Shown here: piece after piece, positions 1 to 9,107 of the stretch
Layout of the letters: every line of letters starts with the position of its first letter
How positions within the stretch are numbered: position 1 is the stretch's first letter
Source: an uncultured Microbacteriaceae bacterium
Lineage (GTDB): Bacteria > Actinomycetota > Actinomycetes > Actinomycetales > Microbacteriaceae
Assembly: GCA_947487835.1 (NCBI GenBank)
Contig: CANKXX010000002.1
Span: 124,001-188,000, forward strand
Reading direction: 5' to 3'
DNA length: 64,000 bases
Made by a program: the position numbers and the translations under genes
Notes under the pieces: model-generated
Told to the model about the DNA's origin: nothing
Database searches by the model: none
Seen by the model: only the letters and a program-made list of their open reading frames with translations

Positions 1-2
1 CG

Positions 3-206
3 CTCGGGGGCGTGCTCGTGGTCGCCGGGATCGTCGCGATCAAGCTGGAGCGGGCTCCCTCGGCCGAGCGTGCCGCGGCGGCCGACGTGACGCCGGCGCG
101 GCCGGTGTCGGGGGCGTCGGTGTCGGGGGCGTCAGTGTCGGGGGTATCGAAGGATGCCGTCGTCGCCGACAGCCGCACCCGGGAGCCGGACCCCCTCAGC
201 TCCTGA
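3..206 (+). CDS. C-terminal fragment of an uncharacterised (membrane?) protein, truncated by window start
   Basis: Open frame entering from the left edge with hydrophobic stretch (GGVLVVAGIVAIKL) and GASVS repeats; stop TGA at 204-206. Confidence 0.35.
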   Translation, partial: LGGVLVVAGIVAIKLERAPSAERAAAADVTPARPVSGASVSGASVSGVSKDAVVADSRTREPDPLSS

Positions 207-305
207 CGGGCGGCGGGCACGGATGCGCCTTGCCCGCACCGCCCGTCCCGCCGGAGAGCATGCCGGGAGCGTGCCGGGCGAATACGGCGATGGGATGATC
301 GTGTC

Positions 306-1052
306 GTGACCGCGCCGAAGTACCGTGAACTCGCCGACATGCTGGTCGCCCGGTTCGCACACGCGCCGGTCGGGTCGTCGACGCCGAGCGAGCGCCAGCT
401 CGCCGAGGAGACCGGCGTGTCGCGCATGACCGCGCGCCGCGCGATCGACGAGCTCGTGCGTGAGGGCCTGCTGACCCGGGAGGTGGGGCGGGGGACCTTC
501 GTCGCGCGTCCCGCGGTGAGCGTGCCGCTGCAGCTGACCAGCTTCACCGAGGACATGCGCGCCCGCGGCTACGCCCCGTCGAGCCGGCTTTTGCACCTCG
601 GCGGCATCCCGGCCACCGAGCAGGTGGCGGCGGTGCTGCGCATCCCCGTCGGGGCCGAGGTCGTGCTGCTCTCGCGCCTGCGGCTGGCCGACGGCATGCC
701 GATGGCGATCGAGCGCAGCCATCTGCGGGCGGACCTGTTCCCCGGGCTCGACCGCTACGACTTCGGCTCCGAGTCCCTCTACCGCGTGCTGACCGAGGAG
801 TACGGCGTGCGGTTCGAGGCGGGGGAGCAGGTGATCCGGGCCGGGATCGTGCGGGACGCGGACGCGGACACGCTGAGCATCCCGCACGGCGACCCCGTGC
901 TCGAGCTGGTGCGCACCTCCGTGTCGCGCGGCAGCGTCGTGGAGTGGACGACGTCCACCTATCCGGCGTCCCGCTTCGAGCTGTCGGCCCGGATCGCCCC
1001 GGTCACAGTTCAGGGATCTGTGCCGAGAAGCGCTCTACGAGTGCGCGATTGA
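306..1052 (+). CDS. GntR/HutC-family transcriptional regulator with UTRA domain
   Basis: N-terminal wHTH (TPSERQLAEETGVSRMTARRAIDELVREGLLTREVGRGTFV) and UTRA-like effector domain. Confidence 0.9.
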   Translation: MTAPKYRELADMLVARFAHAPVGSSTPSERQLAEETGVSRMTARRAIDELVREGLLTREVGRGTFVARPAVSVPLQLTSFTEDMRARGYAPSSRLLHLGGIPATEQVAAVLRIPVGAEVVLLSRLRLADGMPMAIERSHLRADLFPGLDRYDFGSESLYRVLTEEYGVRFEAGEQVIRAGIVRDADADTLSIPHGDPVLELVRTSVSRGSVVEWTTSTYPASRFELSARIAPVTVQGSVPRSALRVRD

Positions 1053-1695
1053 ACTCGTCGTTGCCCGCGACGTTCGCACTCCGCCACCGCGCCGCGTCGG
1101 GCGCCAGGCCGTGCACCTCCCGCAGGAGAAGGGTCCACACGGTGGTCGTCGCGAGGCTCGAGACGGGGGCGGTCACCGGATCGTCCGGCGGCCAGGTCGC
1201 GTCGCCGGGCGGCACGAGCGTGTCGATGACGATGTCCGCCACGTCGACGAGGCGACGCGCGGCTCGGGGCGGGGCGCCCTCGCTCGCCGCGCGCGACGTC
1301 ACCGCGACCACCGTGGCGCCCGCGTCGGCCCCCGCCTGAGCGACCTCCACGGGGAACGGGTTGACGCCCGAGTTCGAGAACACGACGACCGTGTCGTCCG
1401 GGCCGATGCCCGCGTCGCGCGCCACGGCGGCGCCGAGGCCCTCCTCGCGCTCCGCGGCCGTGGCGATCCGCGCCCCGGAGAACGGCAGCACACGGGGGTG
1501 CCAGATCGGACGGACGAAGGCGAGGCCGCCCGCGCGGAAGAACGTCTCGAGCACGGCGGCCAGGGAGTGGCCCGCCCCGGTGGGGCGGACGAGGCCGCCC
1601 GCGGCCGCGGTGGCCGCGATCGCCCGGGCCGCCCGCTCGATCTCCGCGCGGTTGCGCGAGCCGACGAGGTCGACGTAGTCGCCGAGGCTCTGCAT
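1003..1695 (-). CDS. SIS domain (sugar isomerase-like) protein
   Basis: MQSLGDYVDLVG...GAGHSLA...DTVVVFSNSGVNPFPVEVA SIS-type motifs; start inferred at 1695, overlapping the upstream PTS gene stop by 1 nt (TGATG). Confidence 0.8.
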   Translation of the reverse strand: MQSLGDYVDLVGSRNRAEIERAARAIAATAAAGGLVRPTGAGHSLAAVLETFFRAGGLAFVRPIWHPRVLPFSGARIATAAEREEGLGAAVARDAGIGPDDTVVVFSNSGVNPFPVEVAQAGADAGATVVAVTSRAASEGAPPRAARRLVDVADIVIDTLVPPGDATWPPDDPVTAPVSSLATTTVWTLLLREVHGLAPDAARWRSANVAGNDEFNRALVERFSAQIPEL

Positions 1696-3590
1696 CACAG
1701 CCACCCCTTCTCGCCGAGCGCCTTCTCGAGCTGCTCGCGCACGTGCCGCACGTCGACGAAGCTCGTGATGGGGACGGTGACCGGGGCGATGCCGCCGAGC
1801 TCGGACAGGTAGGTCGACTGACCGATCACGACGTCGGCGCGTTGCCCGCGGGCCGAGCCGATGTCGGTGTGCTCGAGTGACGCGGGCACGCCGAGCTGCT
1901 CGAGCGCGCGCTGCGCGGTCGTGCGCAGGATGAGGCTCGTCCCCATCCCGGCGCCGCACACGGCGAGGACCGAGAGCGTCTCGGGCCGGTCGGTCGCGGA
2001 CGCGGAGCGGCCCGCCGAGGAGGCCGCGGTCGAGGCCGTGGCTCCCGCCGGTGACGCCGAGAGCGCGGGTGACGCGCTGTCGGCGCGCTCGCGGCCGACC
2101 GGCACGGCCGCGGGCTGGCTGACGGGGGTGGTTCCGCCCACGTTCTCGCGGACGCTGTCGTTCTCGCGGACGTTCTCGCCCTCATCCGGGATCGCCTCCA
2201 CGCCGTCGCGCAGCCGGCGGCCGAGGAGGACGAGCACGGTGACGGTGGCCGCCACGATCGCCGCGGCGAGCAGCCAGAGGCCGCCCTCGCCGAGCGGGGA
2301 GAGCAGCCCGCCGAGGCCCCGGAGGGACCAGCCGACGATGAACCAGTCGGAGTCGGCGAGCGTGGCGAGCTCCGGTGCCGTCCTGCCCCAGACGCCCCAG
2401 CCGATCCACTGCCCGAAGGCGAGGACGACGCCGTTCAGGACGCCGCCGAAGACGGCGCCGCGCCAGCCGGCGACGGCGTTGCCGAACACGCCTCCCGCGC
2501 CGCCGCCGAAGAACAGCATGATCATCGGCGGCACGAGCACGAACCAGCCGGCGGCTGCAAACACGCCCATGAGGACCAGGAAGGTGAGGGTCGACGCGAG
2601 GAAGCCGATCATGACGGCGGTCGGCGCCCGGGTGAACGCGACGGGGAGGTCGAGCGCCGGCTTCGCGCCCGGCAGAGCGCGCTCGGAGAGTCCCTTGAAG
2701 GCGGGCACGATCTCGGCGAGGAACATCCGCACGCCGAAGAGCAGGATCGCGATGCCGGCGGCGAAACGCAGGGCCTGCAGGAGCGCCCACACCCACGGCA
2801 GCACGGTGGCGCCCGCCATCTGCTCGCTCACCACGCCGGCGTCGGCGAAGAGGATGGCGACGAGCATGATCGCGCCGATGACGAACGCCGTCGAGACGTT
2901 GATGTCCTTGAAGAACGAGAGCGCCCGGGGGAGGCGGAGGTGCTCGGAGTCATGCTTCTCGGGGTCGCCCAGGCGGAGCGCCTTGGCGCCGTAGCCCGCC
3001 GCGATCGCGATGGTGGAGTCCGTGTGCGCGAGCCCGACGTCGTCGTTCCCCATCACGCGGCGCATCAGCGGGGCAGTCCACAGCGGCTGCAGCACCCAGT
3101 AGCAGCCGATGAGCAGGGAGCCGACGCTCGCGAGGACCCAGCGATTGACGTCCCCGAAGGCCTCGACGAGGCTCGCCGCGATGACCACGCTCATCCAGTA
3201 CATGAGGTGGCCGGTCAGGTACACGAACGTCGCGGCCCGGAACACCCGGACGAAGACGAGGTGTACGACGAAGCCGCCGGCGATGATGAGCGGGACCACG
3301 GACCCCTGGCCCGCGGAGAAGTCGCTGAGCGTCGCGCTCGCCGTGGGCGGCTCGAGCCCGAGGGCGCTGGCGACGATGGTCTGGAAGCTCGTGAGCCCGC
3401 CGACGAAGATCTCGACGCCGATGTTCAGGACGACGACGCCGATGGTCGCGCGCAGGCCGCCCGCCACCACCTGTTCGAAGGGTTTGCGCTGGAGGGCGAG
3501 GCCGACGATCGCGATGATGCCGATGAGCACGGCGACCTGGCTGAAGAGGTTGTTGGTGATGACCTCGACGAGGTCCTCGATCCACGACAT
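1695..3590 (-). CDS. PTS ascorbate/UlaA-like transporter, fused IIC-IIB subunits
   Basis: Polytopic UlaA-type IIC followed by Pro/Ser/Ala linker and IIB domain with phosphocysteine motif VLAVCGAGMGTS; start MSWIEDLVEV at 3590. Confidence 0.88.
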   Translation of the reverse strand: MSWIEDLVEVITNNLFSQVAVLIGIIAIVGLALQRKPFEQVVAGGLRATIGVVVLNIGVEIFVGGLTSFQTIVASALGLEPPTASATLSDFSAGQGSVVPLIIAGGFVVHLVFVRVFRAATFVYLTGHLMYWMSVVIAASLVEAFGDVNRWVLASVGSLLIGCYWVLQPLWTAPLMRRVMGNDDVGLAHTDSTIAIAAGYGAKALRLGDPEKHDSEHLRLPRALSFFKDINVSTAFVIGAIMLVAILFADAGVVSEQMAGATVLPWVWALLQALRFAAGIAILLFGVRMFLAEIVPAFKGLSERALPGAKPALDLPVAFTRAPTAVMIGFLASTLTFLVLMGVFAAAGWFVLVPPMIMLFFGGGAGGVFGNAVAGWRGAVFGGVLNGVVLAFGQWIGWGVWGRTAPELATLADSDWFIVGWSLRGLGGLLSPLGEGGLWLLAAAIVAATVTVLVLLGRRLRDGVEAIPDEGENVRENDSVRENVGGTTPVSQPAAVPVGRERADSASPALSASPAGATASTAASSAGRSASATDRPETLSVLAVCGAGMGTSLILRTTAQRALEQLGVPASLEHTDIGSARGQRADVVIGQSTYLSELGGIAPVTVPITSFVDVRHVREQLEKALGEKGWL

Positions 3591-3846
3591 GGGACTCCTT
3601 GGGACGGCGGGGGCGGCTGGGGGCGGGGCGACGAAGTGCGGCAATGGTATAGCCCACTTGGCCGCCCTCGCTAGGGGGTGCGGGCCGCCGCCGGGCTGTG
3701 CCGGGTCGTGCCGGGCGATGCCGATCCGGTGCGGGGCATGACGCGGCGTTACGCGGCCGGGAATAGTGCCCGCCCCGTGTGGCGTTATCGTGTCGGTGGC
3801 TCGACGGGGTGCCGCTTCCCCGGCCGTCGAACGAAATGGTGCCCCC

Positions 3847-4449
3847 ATGCCGACCTCTGCGATCTCCGCCGCCTCCACCCGCCGCGCGGCGGAGTCGAGC
3901 GTCCCGCTCGTGCCGCTGCTCGACGAGCGCTGGAGCCCGCGCTCCTTCGACCCGGAGGCGACGGTCAGCGACCGTCAGCTCGACGCCCTGCTCGAAGCCG
4001 CCCGCTGGGCGCCGTCCGCCGGCAACAAGCAGCGGCGTCGCTTCATCGTCGGGCGGCGCGGCTCCGCGACCTTCGACATCATCGCGAGCGCGCTGGTCGG
4101 CTTCAACGCCGCCTGGGCGCCGAACGCCTCGGCCCTCGTCGTGGGCCTGGCGGAGGTCGCCGCGGCCCGGGCCGGCGAGCGCACCTGGGCCGAGTACGAC
4201 CTCGGTCAGGCCATCGCCCACCTGTCGGTGCAGGCGCACGCGGAGGGCCTGCACACCCATCAGATGGGCGGCTTCGACGTGGACCGGATCGTGCAGGCGT
4301 TCGAACTGGGCGACGATCTCGCGCCGATCACGGTCACGGCCGTCGGCGTGGTCGACGAGGCGGACAGGCTGACCGAAGCCCTGGCCGAGCGCGAGCGCGC
4401 GCCCCGCACCCGCCTGCCCCTCGACGAGCTGGTTCTCGTCCGCGACTGA
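3847..4449 (+). CDS. Nitroreductase family protein
   Basis: LLDERWSPRSFDPEATVSDRQLDALLEAARWAPSAGNKQ motif typical of nitroreductases; start chosen at ATG 3847. Confidence 0.88.
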   Translation: MPTSAISAASTRRAAESSVPLVPLLDERWSPRSFDPEATVSDRQLDALLEAARWAPSAGNKQRRRFIVGRRGSATFDIIASALVGFNAAWAPNASALVVGLAEVAAARAGERTWAEYDLGQAIAHLSVQAHAEGLHTHQMGGFDVDRIVQAFELGDDLAPITVTAVGVVDEADRLTEALAERERAPRTRLPLDELVLVRD

Positions 4450-4531
4450 CCCCGCCGGCCCTCCTCGTCGGGTCGGACTCGAGCCGCCCCGACCCTGGTG
4501 ATGCGACCGGCCCGGTCCATACAGTGTTCGC

Positions 4532-5101
4532 ATGGGTCGCGTCATCGTCGAACAGATCATCAGCGCCGACGGGTTCGCCGCCGGGCCGGACGGCAGCCTG
4601 GAGTTCTTCCAGCTGCCCGGCGAGTTCGACTCGACGGATCCGGGTCAGCTGGCGATGCTGGAGCGCGTCGACGCGATCCTGCTGGGCGCCAACACGTACC
4701 GGATGTTCTCGGCGTACTGGCCCACCGCGGACGTGAGCACGGAACCGGTGGCGGGTCCCATCAACGCGCTGCCGAAGCACGTCGTGTCGTCCACCCTCGA
4801 CTCGGCGCCCTGGGGCGACCGGCCGCCGGCGCGGCTCGAGCGCGGGGACGGCGTCGACGTGGCCCGGCGGCTCGCCCGGCACTACGCGGGGGACGTGATC
4901 GTGTGGGGAAGTCTCACGCTCGCCTCGGCCCTGCTGGCCGCGGACGCGGTCGATCACCTGCGGCTCCGCGTGGTCCCCGTCCTGATCGGGGAGGGGCTCG
5001 CTCTCGCGCCGAGCCTGCGGACCTTCGCCCCGCTCGCGCTCGACTCCGTGGACACCTTCCCGAGCGGCCACGTCACGCTGGCCTACGACCTGCGGCGGTG
5101 A
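4532..5101 (+). CDS. Dihydrofolate reductase family protein (RibD C-terminal-like)
   Basis: MGRVIVEQIISADGFAAGPDGSLEFF...DAILLGANTYRMF...GDVIVWGSLTLASALLAADAVDHLRLRVVPVLIGEG. Confidence 0.85.
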   Translation: MGRVIVEQIISADGFAAGPDGSLEFFQLPGEFDSTDPGQLAMLERVDAILLGANTYRMFSAYWPTADVSTEPVAGPINALPKHVVSSTLDSAPWGDRPPARLERGDGVDVARRLARHYAGDVIVWGSLTLASALLAADAVDHLRLRVVPVLIGEGLALAPSLRTFAPLALDSVDTFPSGHVTLAYDLRR

Positions 5102-5140
5102 CCTCGCCGCGGGCGAGCGTCCCGGGGAGCGGTGCGTGGG

Positions 5141-6031
5141 TCAGGCGAGCTGCAGCTCCGCGATCACGCGGGCGACGTCGCCCCGCGCCCGGTCGTCCAG
5201 GCCGCGGATCGGACGCGGCAGCGAGGATCGCTCGGCGAGCCCCAGGTGCTCGGCGATGGCAGCGGTGACGCGGAGACTGCCGTGCGCCGCGAAGAGGTCC
5301 CACAGGGGCTGCAGGCGCGCCGACTCGGCGGCCGTGGCGTCGGCGTTCCCCGAACGCGCAGCGCGGGTGATCCGCAGCGCGGGCTCGGGCAGCGACCCGC
5401 CGATCACCGAGTACCAGACCTCGCACCCGGCGCTGAGCCCCGTGGCCGCAGCGGAGTCACCGGAGATGCCGATGGTCACGCCCGGACCGACGCGCTCGCG
5501 GATCCGCGCGACGCGGTCGCGGGCGGCCGCAGCGTCGGCCGGAACGCCGGGGATCTTGATCGACGCCACGCCCGGGAGGGCGGCGATCCCGGCGTAGAGG
5601 TCGTCGGTGAAGGTGAAGTGGGTCGTGCCGGGGTTGTCGTAGACGATGAGCGGCACGGAAAGCCGGGCCGCGATGTCCTCGTACAGTCCGAAGACGTCGT
5701 CCTCGGTGAGCTTCTGGTACGACACCGGCGCGAGCAGCACCGCGTCGGCTCCCGCCGCCTGCGCGTCGTCGGCGAGCACCTGCACCTGGGACGTCCGCAG
5801 TGCGCCGATGCCGACGATCACGGGCGTGCCCGCGGCGTACTCGATCGCCGCGTGCGCGACCAGGCGCCGCTCGTCCAGGTCGAGGTAGGCGTAGGAGCCC
5901 GTCGAGCCGAGCACGGTGATGGAGTCGACCTCCGCCGCGGCGAGTCGCGTCACGATCCGCTCGAACGCGGGCAGGTCGATCCGGTCGTCGCGGAGCGGCG
6001 TCAGGGGGAAGGCGCTCAGGCCGGTGAGCAT
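5141..6031 (-). CDS. Dihydrodipicolinate synthase family (DapA/NanA-like) protein
   Basis: LSAFPLTPLRDDRIDLPAFERIVTRLAAAEVDSITVLGSTGSYAYL and YDNPGTTHF / SIKIPG motifs. Confidence 0.88.
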   Translation of the reverse strand: MLTGLSAFPLTPLRDDRIDLPAFERIVTRLAAAEVDSITVLGSTGSYAYLDLDERRLVAHAAIEYAAGTPVIVGIGALRTSQVQVLADDAQAAGADAVLLAPVSYQKLTEDDVFGLYEDIAARLSVPLIVYDNPGTTHFTFTDDLYAGIAALPGVASIKIPGVPADAAAARDRVARIRERVGPGVTIGISGDSAAATGLSAGCEVWYSVIGGSLPEPALRITRAARSGNADATAAESARLQPLWDLFAAHGSLRVTAAIAEHLGLAERSSLPRPIRGLDDRARGDVARVIAELQLA

Positions 6032-6100
6032 GCGGGCTCCGATCGGTGGTCGTCGTTCTCATTCTCCCGCTCCCGAGGCCACGTCGAGCGGAGGACCCGC

Positions 6101-6658
6101 TCAGCCGACGTCGTCCCGCGCGGTCAGCTGCAGCCAGCCCCGCTCGATGCGGTTGGCGTCGACGAAGGCGACCTGCACCGGGCCGGTCGCGCCGAGCCGG
6201 TACTCGGCGACCGACGGATCGGCGCAGGCGAGGGTGCCGCGGGCGAGCACGTCGAGTTCGCCTTCGACGGCCGCGGACTGGATCTCGTACTCCGCGGTGG
6301 TGCCGACGCAGTCGCCCTGAAGCACGAGGGCCTGCCCCTCGGTCGGTCCGCCGGTGAGGGTGATCTCCGTCGTGGGTACGCCGCCGGGGCCGTCCTGCTC
6401 GAACACCGCCCGCGCGATCTCGCCGACGGTCGCTCCGGGCACGAGGTAGGGCCGCGGGCTCTGGTCGGGTGAGGGGGCCGCGGTCCGGTCGGGTGAGGGG
6501 GACGGGGTCAGGTCGGGCGAGGGGGCCGCGGTCGCCCCGGACGCATCCCCGGCTCCCGCACCCGGGCTGCAGGCGCTGAGCATCAGCGTCAAGGCGCCGG
6601 CGGCGGCGACGCGGGTGACTCGGCCGGCCCGGTGGAGCGGACTGCGCAACGGTTCCAT
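6101..6658 (-). CDS. Putative lipoprotein with SPD/PSP-repeat linker
   Basis: Signal peptide with lipobox-like LMLSAC; repeats APSPDLTPSPSPDRTAAPSPDQSP. Confidence 0.7.
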   Translation of the reverse strand: MEPLRSPLHRAGRVTRVAAAGALTLMLSACSPGAGAGDASGATAAPSPDLTPSPSPDRTAAPSPDQSPRPYLVPGATVGEIARAVFEQDGPGGVPTTEITLTGGPTEGQALVLQGDCVGTTAEYEIQSAAVEGELDVLARGTLACADPSVAEYRLGATGPVQVAFVDANRIERGWLQLTARDDVG

Positions 6659-6798
6659 GTCTCCACGTTAGGCAGTGCGGCCACCGCGGGTGCGCGCCGG
6701 CCGGCGGTTCCTCACGATTCGGGACCACTTCTCCGGGGGCCTGGAGCGCCGTCGGCGGGAGGACTAGCGTGCGCGCCATCGATAGAGGAGGTTCCCCC

Positions 6799-7392
6799 AT
6801 GAAGACCACTGCTCGAGTGCTGGCGATGGTGCCGGTGCTCGGTGTCTGCCTCGTAGCTGCCACGCCCGCCCAGGCAGCTCCCACGCCCATCGTGGCGTCC
6901 TCGACCGTCACCGTCGACGTTCGAGAAGCCGCCGTCTCCCTCGGCCCGTGGCCCGTGCTGCGCCGGGGCCCGAACAGCGTCTGGCCCGCCGTGACGGTCC
7001 GGTCGCTGCAGTATCTGCTCAACGCGCACGGCGCCCGCATCACCGTCGACGGGGTCTTCGGGTCCGCGACGGAGGCGGCGGTGCGCGCCTACCAGCGGAC
7101 CCACGGACTCGTGGTCGACGGCGTCGTCGGCAACGCGACCTGGTCGTCCGTCGTCGTCACCGTTCGGCGGGGCAGCACGGGGTCCGCCGTCCGCGCGCTG
7201 CAGGACCAGATCAACCACCGCAACCTGGAAGGCGCGAACTACCTTGCGGTGGACGGCGTGTTCGGCCCGAGGACAGAGACCTGGGTCCGCGGGTTCCAGA
7301 CGGCGATGTCCGCATCGCTGCCGTTCGCCGTCGACGGCGTCGTCGGTCCTCGCACCTGGCGCGCGCTCGTGGTCGGCTGGCTCGCCGGCTGA
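6799..7392 (+). CDS. Secreted protein with two peptidoglycan-binding (PG_binding_1-like) domains
   Basis: Signal peptide MKTTARVLAMVPVLGVCLVAATPAQA; repeated VRSLQYLLNAHGARITVDGVFGSATEAAVRAYQRTHGLVVDGVVGNATW. Confidence 0.85.
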   Translation: MKTTARVLAMVPVLGVCLVAATPAQAAPTPIVASSTVTVDVREAAVSLGPWPVLRRGPNSVWPAVTVRSLQYLLNAHGARITVDGVFGSATEAAVRAYQRTHGLVVDGVVGNATWSSVVVTVRRGSTGSAVRALQDQINHRNLEGANYLAVDGVFGPRTETWVRGFQTAMSASLPFAVDGVVGPRTWRALVVGWLAG

Positions 7393-7456
7393 CGCGGTCG
7401 AGGCACGGCGAGGGCGTCCCGGTCCCGGCCGGAGCGCCCTTCGTCGTGCGGGTACC

Positions 7457-7495
7457 CACGCCGCGGATCCACGCTGCGGATCCACGCTGCGGATC
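7457..7495. repeat. 3 tandem copies of a 13-bp unit (CACGCTGCGGATC)
   Basis: cacgccgcggatc|cacgctgcggatc|cacgctgcggatc read directly; intergenic. Confidence 0.95.
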
Positions 7496-7710
7496 CGTAC
7501 CGGCGCTCCCAGTGGCCGTGCTCCCGATCCCGGTCGGGATCCCAGTAGGCGACGCGGCGAAAGGCAGGCCGAGCGGGCGCACCGGGCGTTGTGCGCGGTC
7601 GATCGAGGGGACCATACTCGGCGGCGGCAGAGCTTGCCCGAAGCCTGCACCCGTCGAGAGTCGAGCGCACACTGACGTGCAAGCCCTCCAGAATCCATTG
7701 AGGCAGTCCC

Positions 7711-9009
7711 ATGCGCACGAAATTCCCCGCCGCCGTTCCGGCCATCGCGCTTGCCGCGACGGTCGGCCTCCTCGCCCCGGCCGCGCTCGCCGAGCCGGTC
7801 GAGCAGTCCCATTCCTCCCGTTCCTCCGCCTCCGTGATCACGGACTGGAACGCCATCGCCGAGCGCACGATCTACGCCGAGAACGCGACCCCCATCCCGT
7901 CCTCCAGCCTGTACTTCGGCTTCGTCTCCATCGCGATGTACGACGCCGTCGTCGCGATCGAGGGCGGCTACACGACGTACACGCCGCAGCCGTCGGCCCA
8001 CCGCCGGGCGTCGTCGCGGGTGGCCGCGGCCACCGCCGCGTACCTCGTGCTGTCGTACTTCTTCCCCGCCTCGGCCCCGACGTTGCAGGAGGACTACCTC
8101 AGGGCGCTGTCCGGCGAGCGGAGGAAGAGCAGGGCGCTCGCGGGCGGTGTCGCCGCCGGTGCGGCAGCCGCCTCGGGCATCCTCCGGTCACGGCAGAACG
8201 ACGGGATCGGTGACCCCGACATCCTCTTCAGCACGGCGCCCGCCCCGGGCGTGTGGCGCCCGACGGCCCCGCAGACCGCGTTCGCCGTGCCGTGGCTCGG
8301 CTTCGTGCGGCCTCTCGTGATCGAGTCCGCGACGCAGTTCGAGCAGCCCGCCCCGAATCCGCTCGACTCGGCCGCCTACGCCGCGGAGTTCGAGGAGACC
8401 CGGACCCACGGCGCCGCGGAGGGCACTCCCGGGCTGGAGCGGACCGCGGAGGAGACGGCGACGGCGCGCTTCTTCAGCGTCAACGTCAGCGCGCAGTACC
8501 AGGCCGGCATGCGTGACCAGGTGACGCGGCGCGGCCTCGGCATCGTCGAGAGCGCCCGGGCCTTCGCCATCCTCAATACGTCGGTCGCCGACACGCTCAT
8601 CTCCTGCTGGCGGGCGAAGTACGACTTCCCGACCTGGCGACCCGTCACCGCCATCCGCGAGTCCGACACGGACGGCAACGACGCGACGGTGGCCGATCCC
8701 ACCTGGTCGCCGCTCGGCGCGGTTCCGCCGTACCCCGAGTTCTCGAGCGGGCACGCCTGCTACACGGGGGCCGCATCGAACACGTTCGACCACCTGTTCG
8801 GCGACGGTGACCTCGATCTGATCCTGCCGTCGCTCACGGACCCCGCCACGACCCGGGAGTACGACACGGCGCAGAAGCTGGACGAGGACACGATGAACGC
8901 CCGCATCTGGCTCGGGCTGCACTTCCGCAGCTCGATGACGGGTGCCAACCAGCTCGGGCACAGCGTGTCCGACTGGGTCATCGAGCACTCGTTCCAGCCG
9001 GTCGGCTGA
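7711..9009 (+). CDS. Secreted vanadium-dependent haloperoxidase / PAP2-like protein
   Basis: Signal peptide; KYDFPTWRPVTAIRE, PPYPEFSSGHACYTGAASN and NARIWLGLHFRSSMTGA motifs matching vanadate-binding motifs of the superfamily. Confidence 0.87.
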   Translation: MRTKFPAAVPAIALAATVGLLAPAALAEPVEQSHSSRSSASVITDWNAIAERTIYAENATPIPSSSLYFGFVSIAMYDAVVAIEGGYTTYTPQPSAHRRASSRVAAATAAYLVLSYFFPASAPTLQEDYLRALSGERRKSRALAGGVAAGAAAASGILRSRQNDGIGDPDILFSTAPAPGVWRPTAPQTAFAVPWLGFVRPLVIESATQFEQPAPNPLDSAAYAAEFEETRTHGAAEGTPGLERTAEETATARFFSVNVSAQYQAGMRDQVTRRGLGIVESARAFAILNTSVADTLISCWRAKYDFPTWRPVTAIRESDTDGNDATVADPTWSPLGAVPPYPEFSSGHACYTGAASNTFDHLFGDGDLDLILPSLTDPATTREYDTAQKLDEDTMNARIWLGLHFRSSMTGANQLGHSVSDWVIEHSFQPVG

Positions 9010-9034
9010 CCGCGCCGCGACCGTCGGCGCACCG

Positions 9035-9070
9035 GCACCCCCTCCCGGAATCGGAATCGGGAGGGGGTGC
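9035..9070. terminator. Strong GC-rich hairpin between convergent genes (bidirectional terminator candidate)
   Basis: GCACCCCCTCCCG-gaatcggaat-CGGGAGGGGGTGC, perfect 13-bp stem. Confidence 0.75.
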
Positions 9071-9107
9071 CTGCGCGCCGCCGAACCAGGAGTCCGGCCG
9101 GAGCGGC

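Noticed and set aside
7711-9009. Phage or toxin gene
   Set aside because: Secretion signal and vanadate-binding motifs match vanadium haloperoxidase-like proteins
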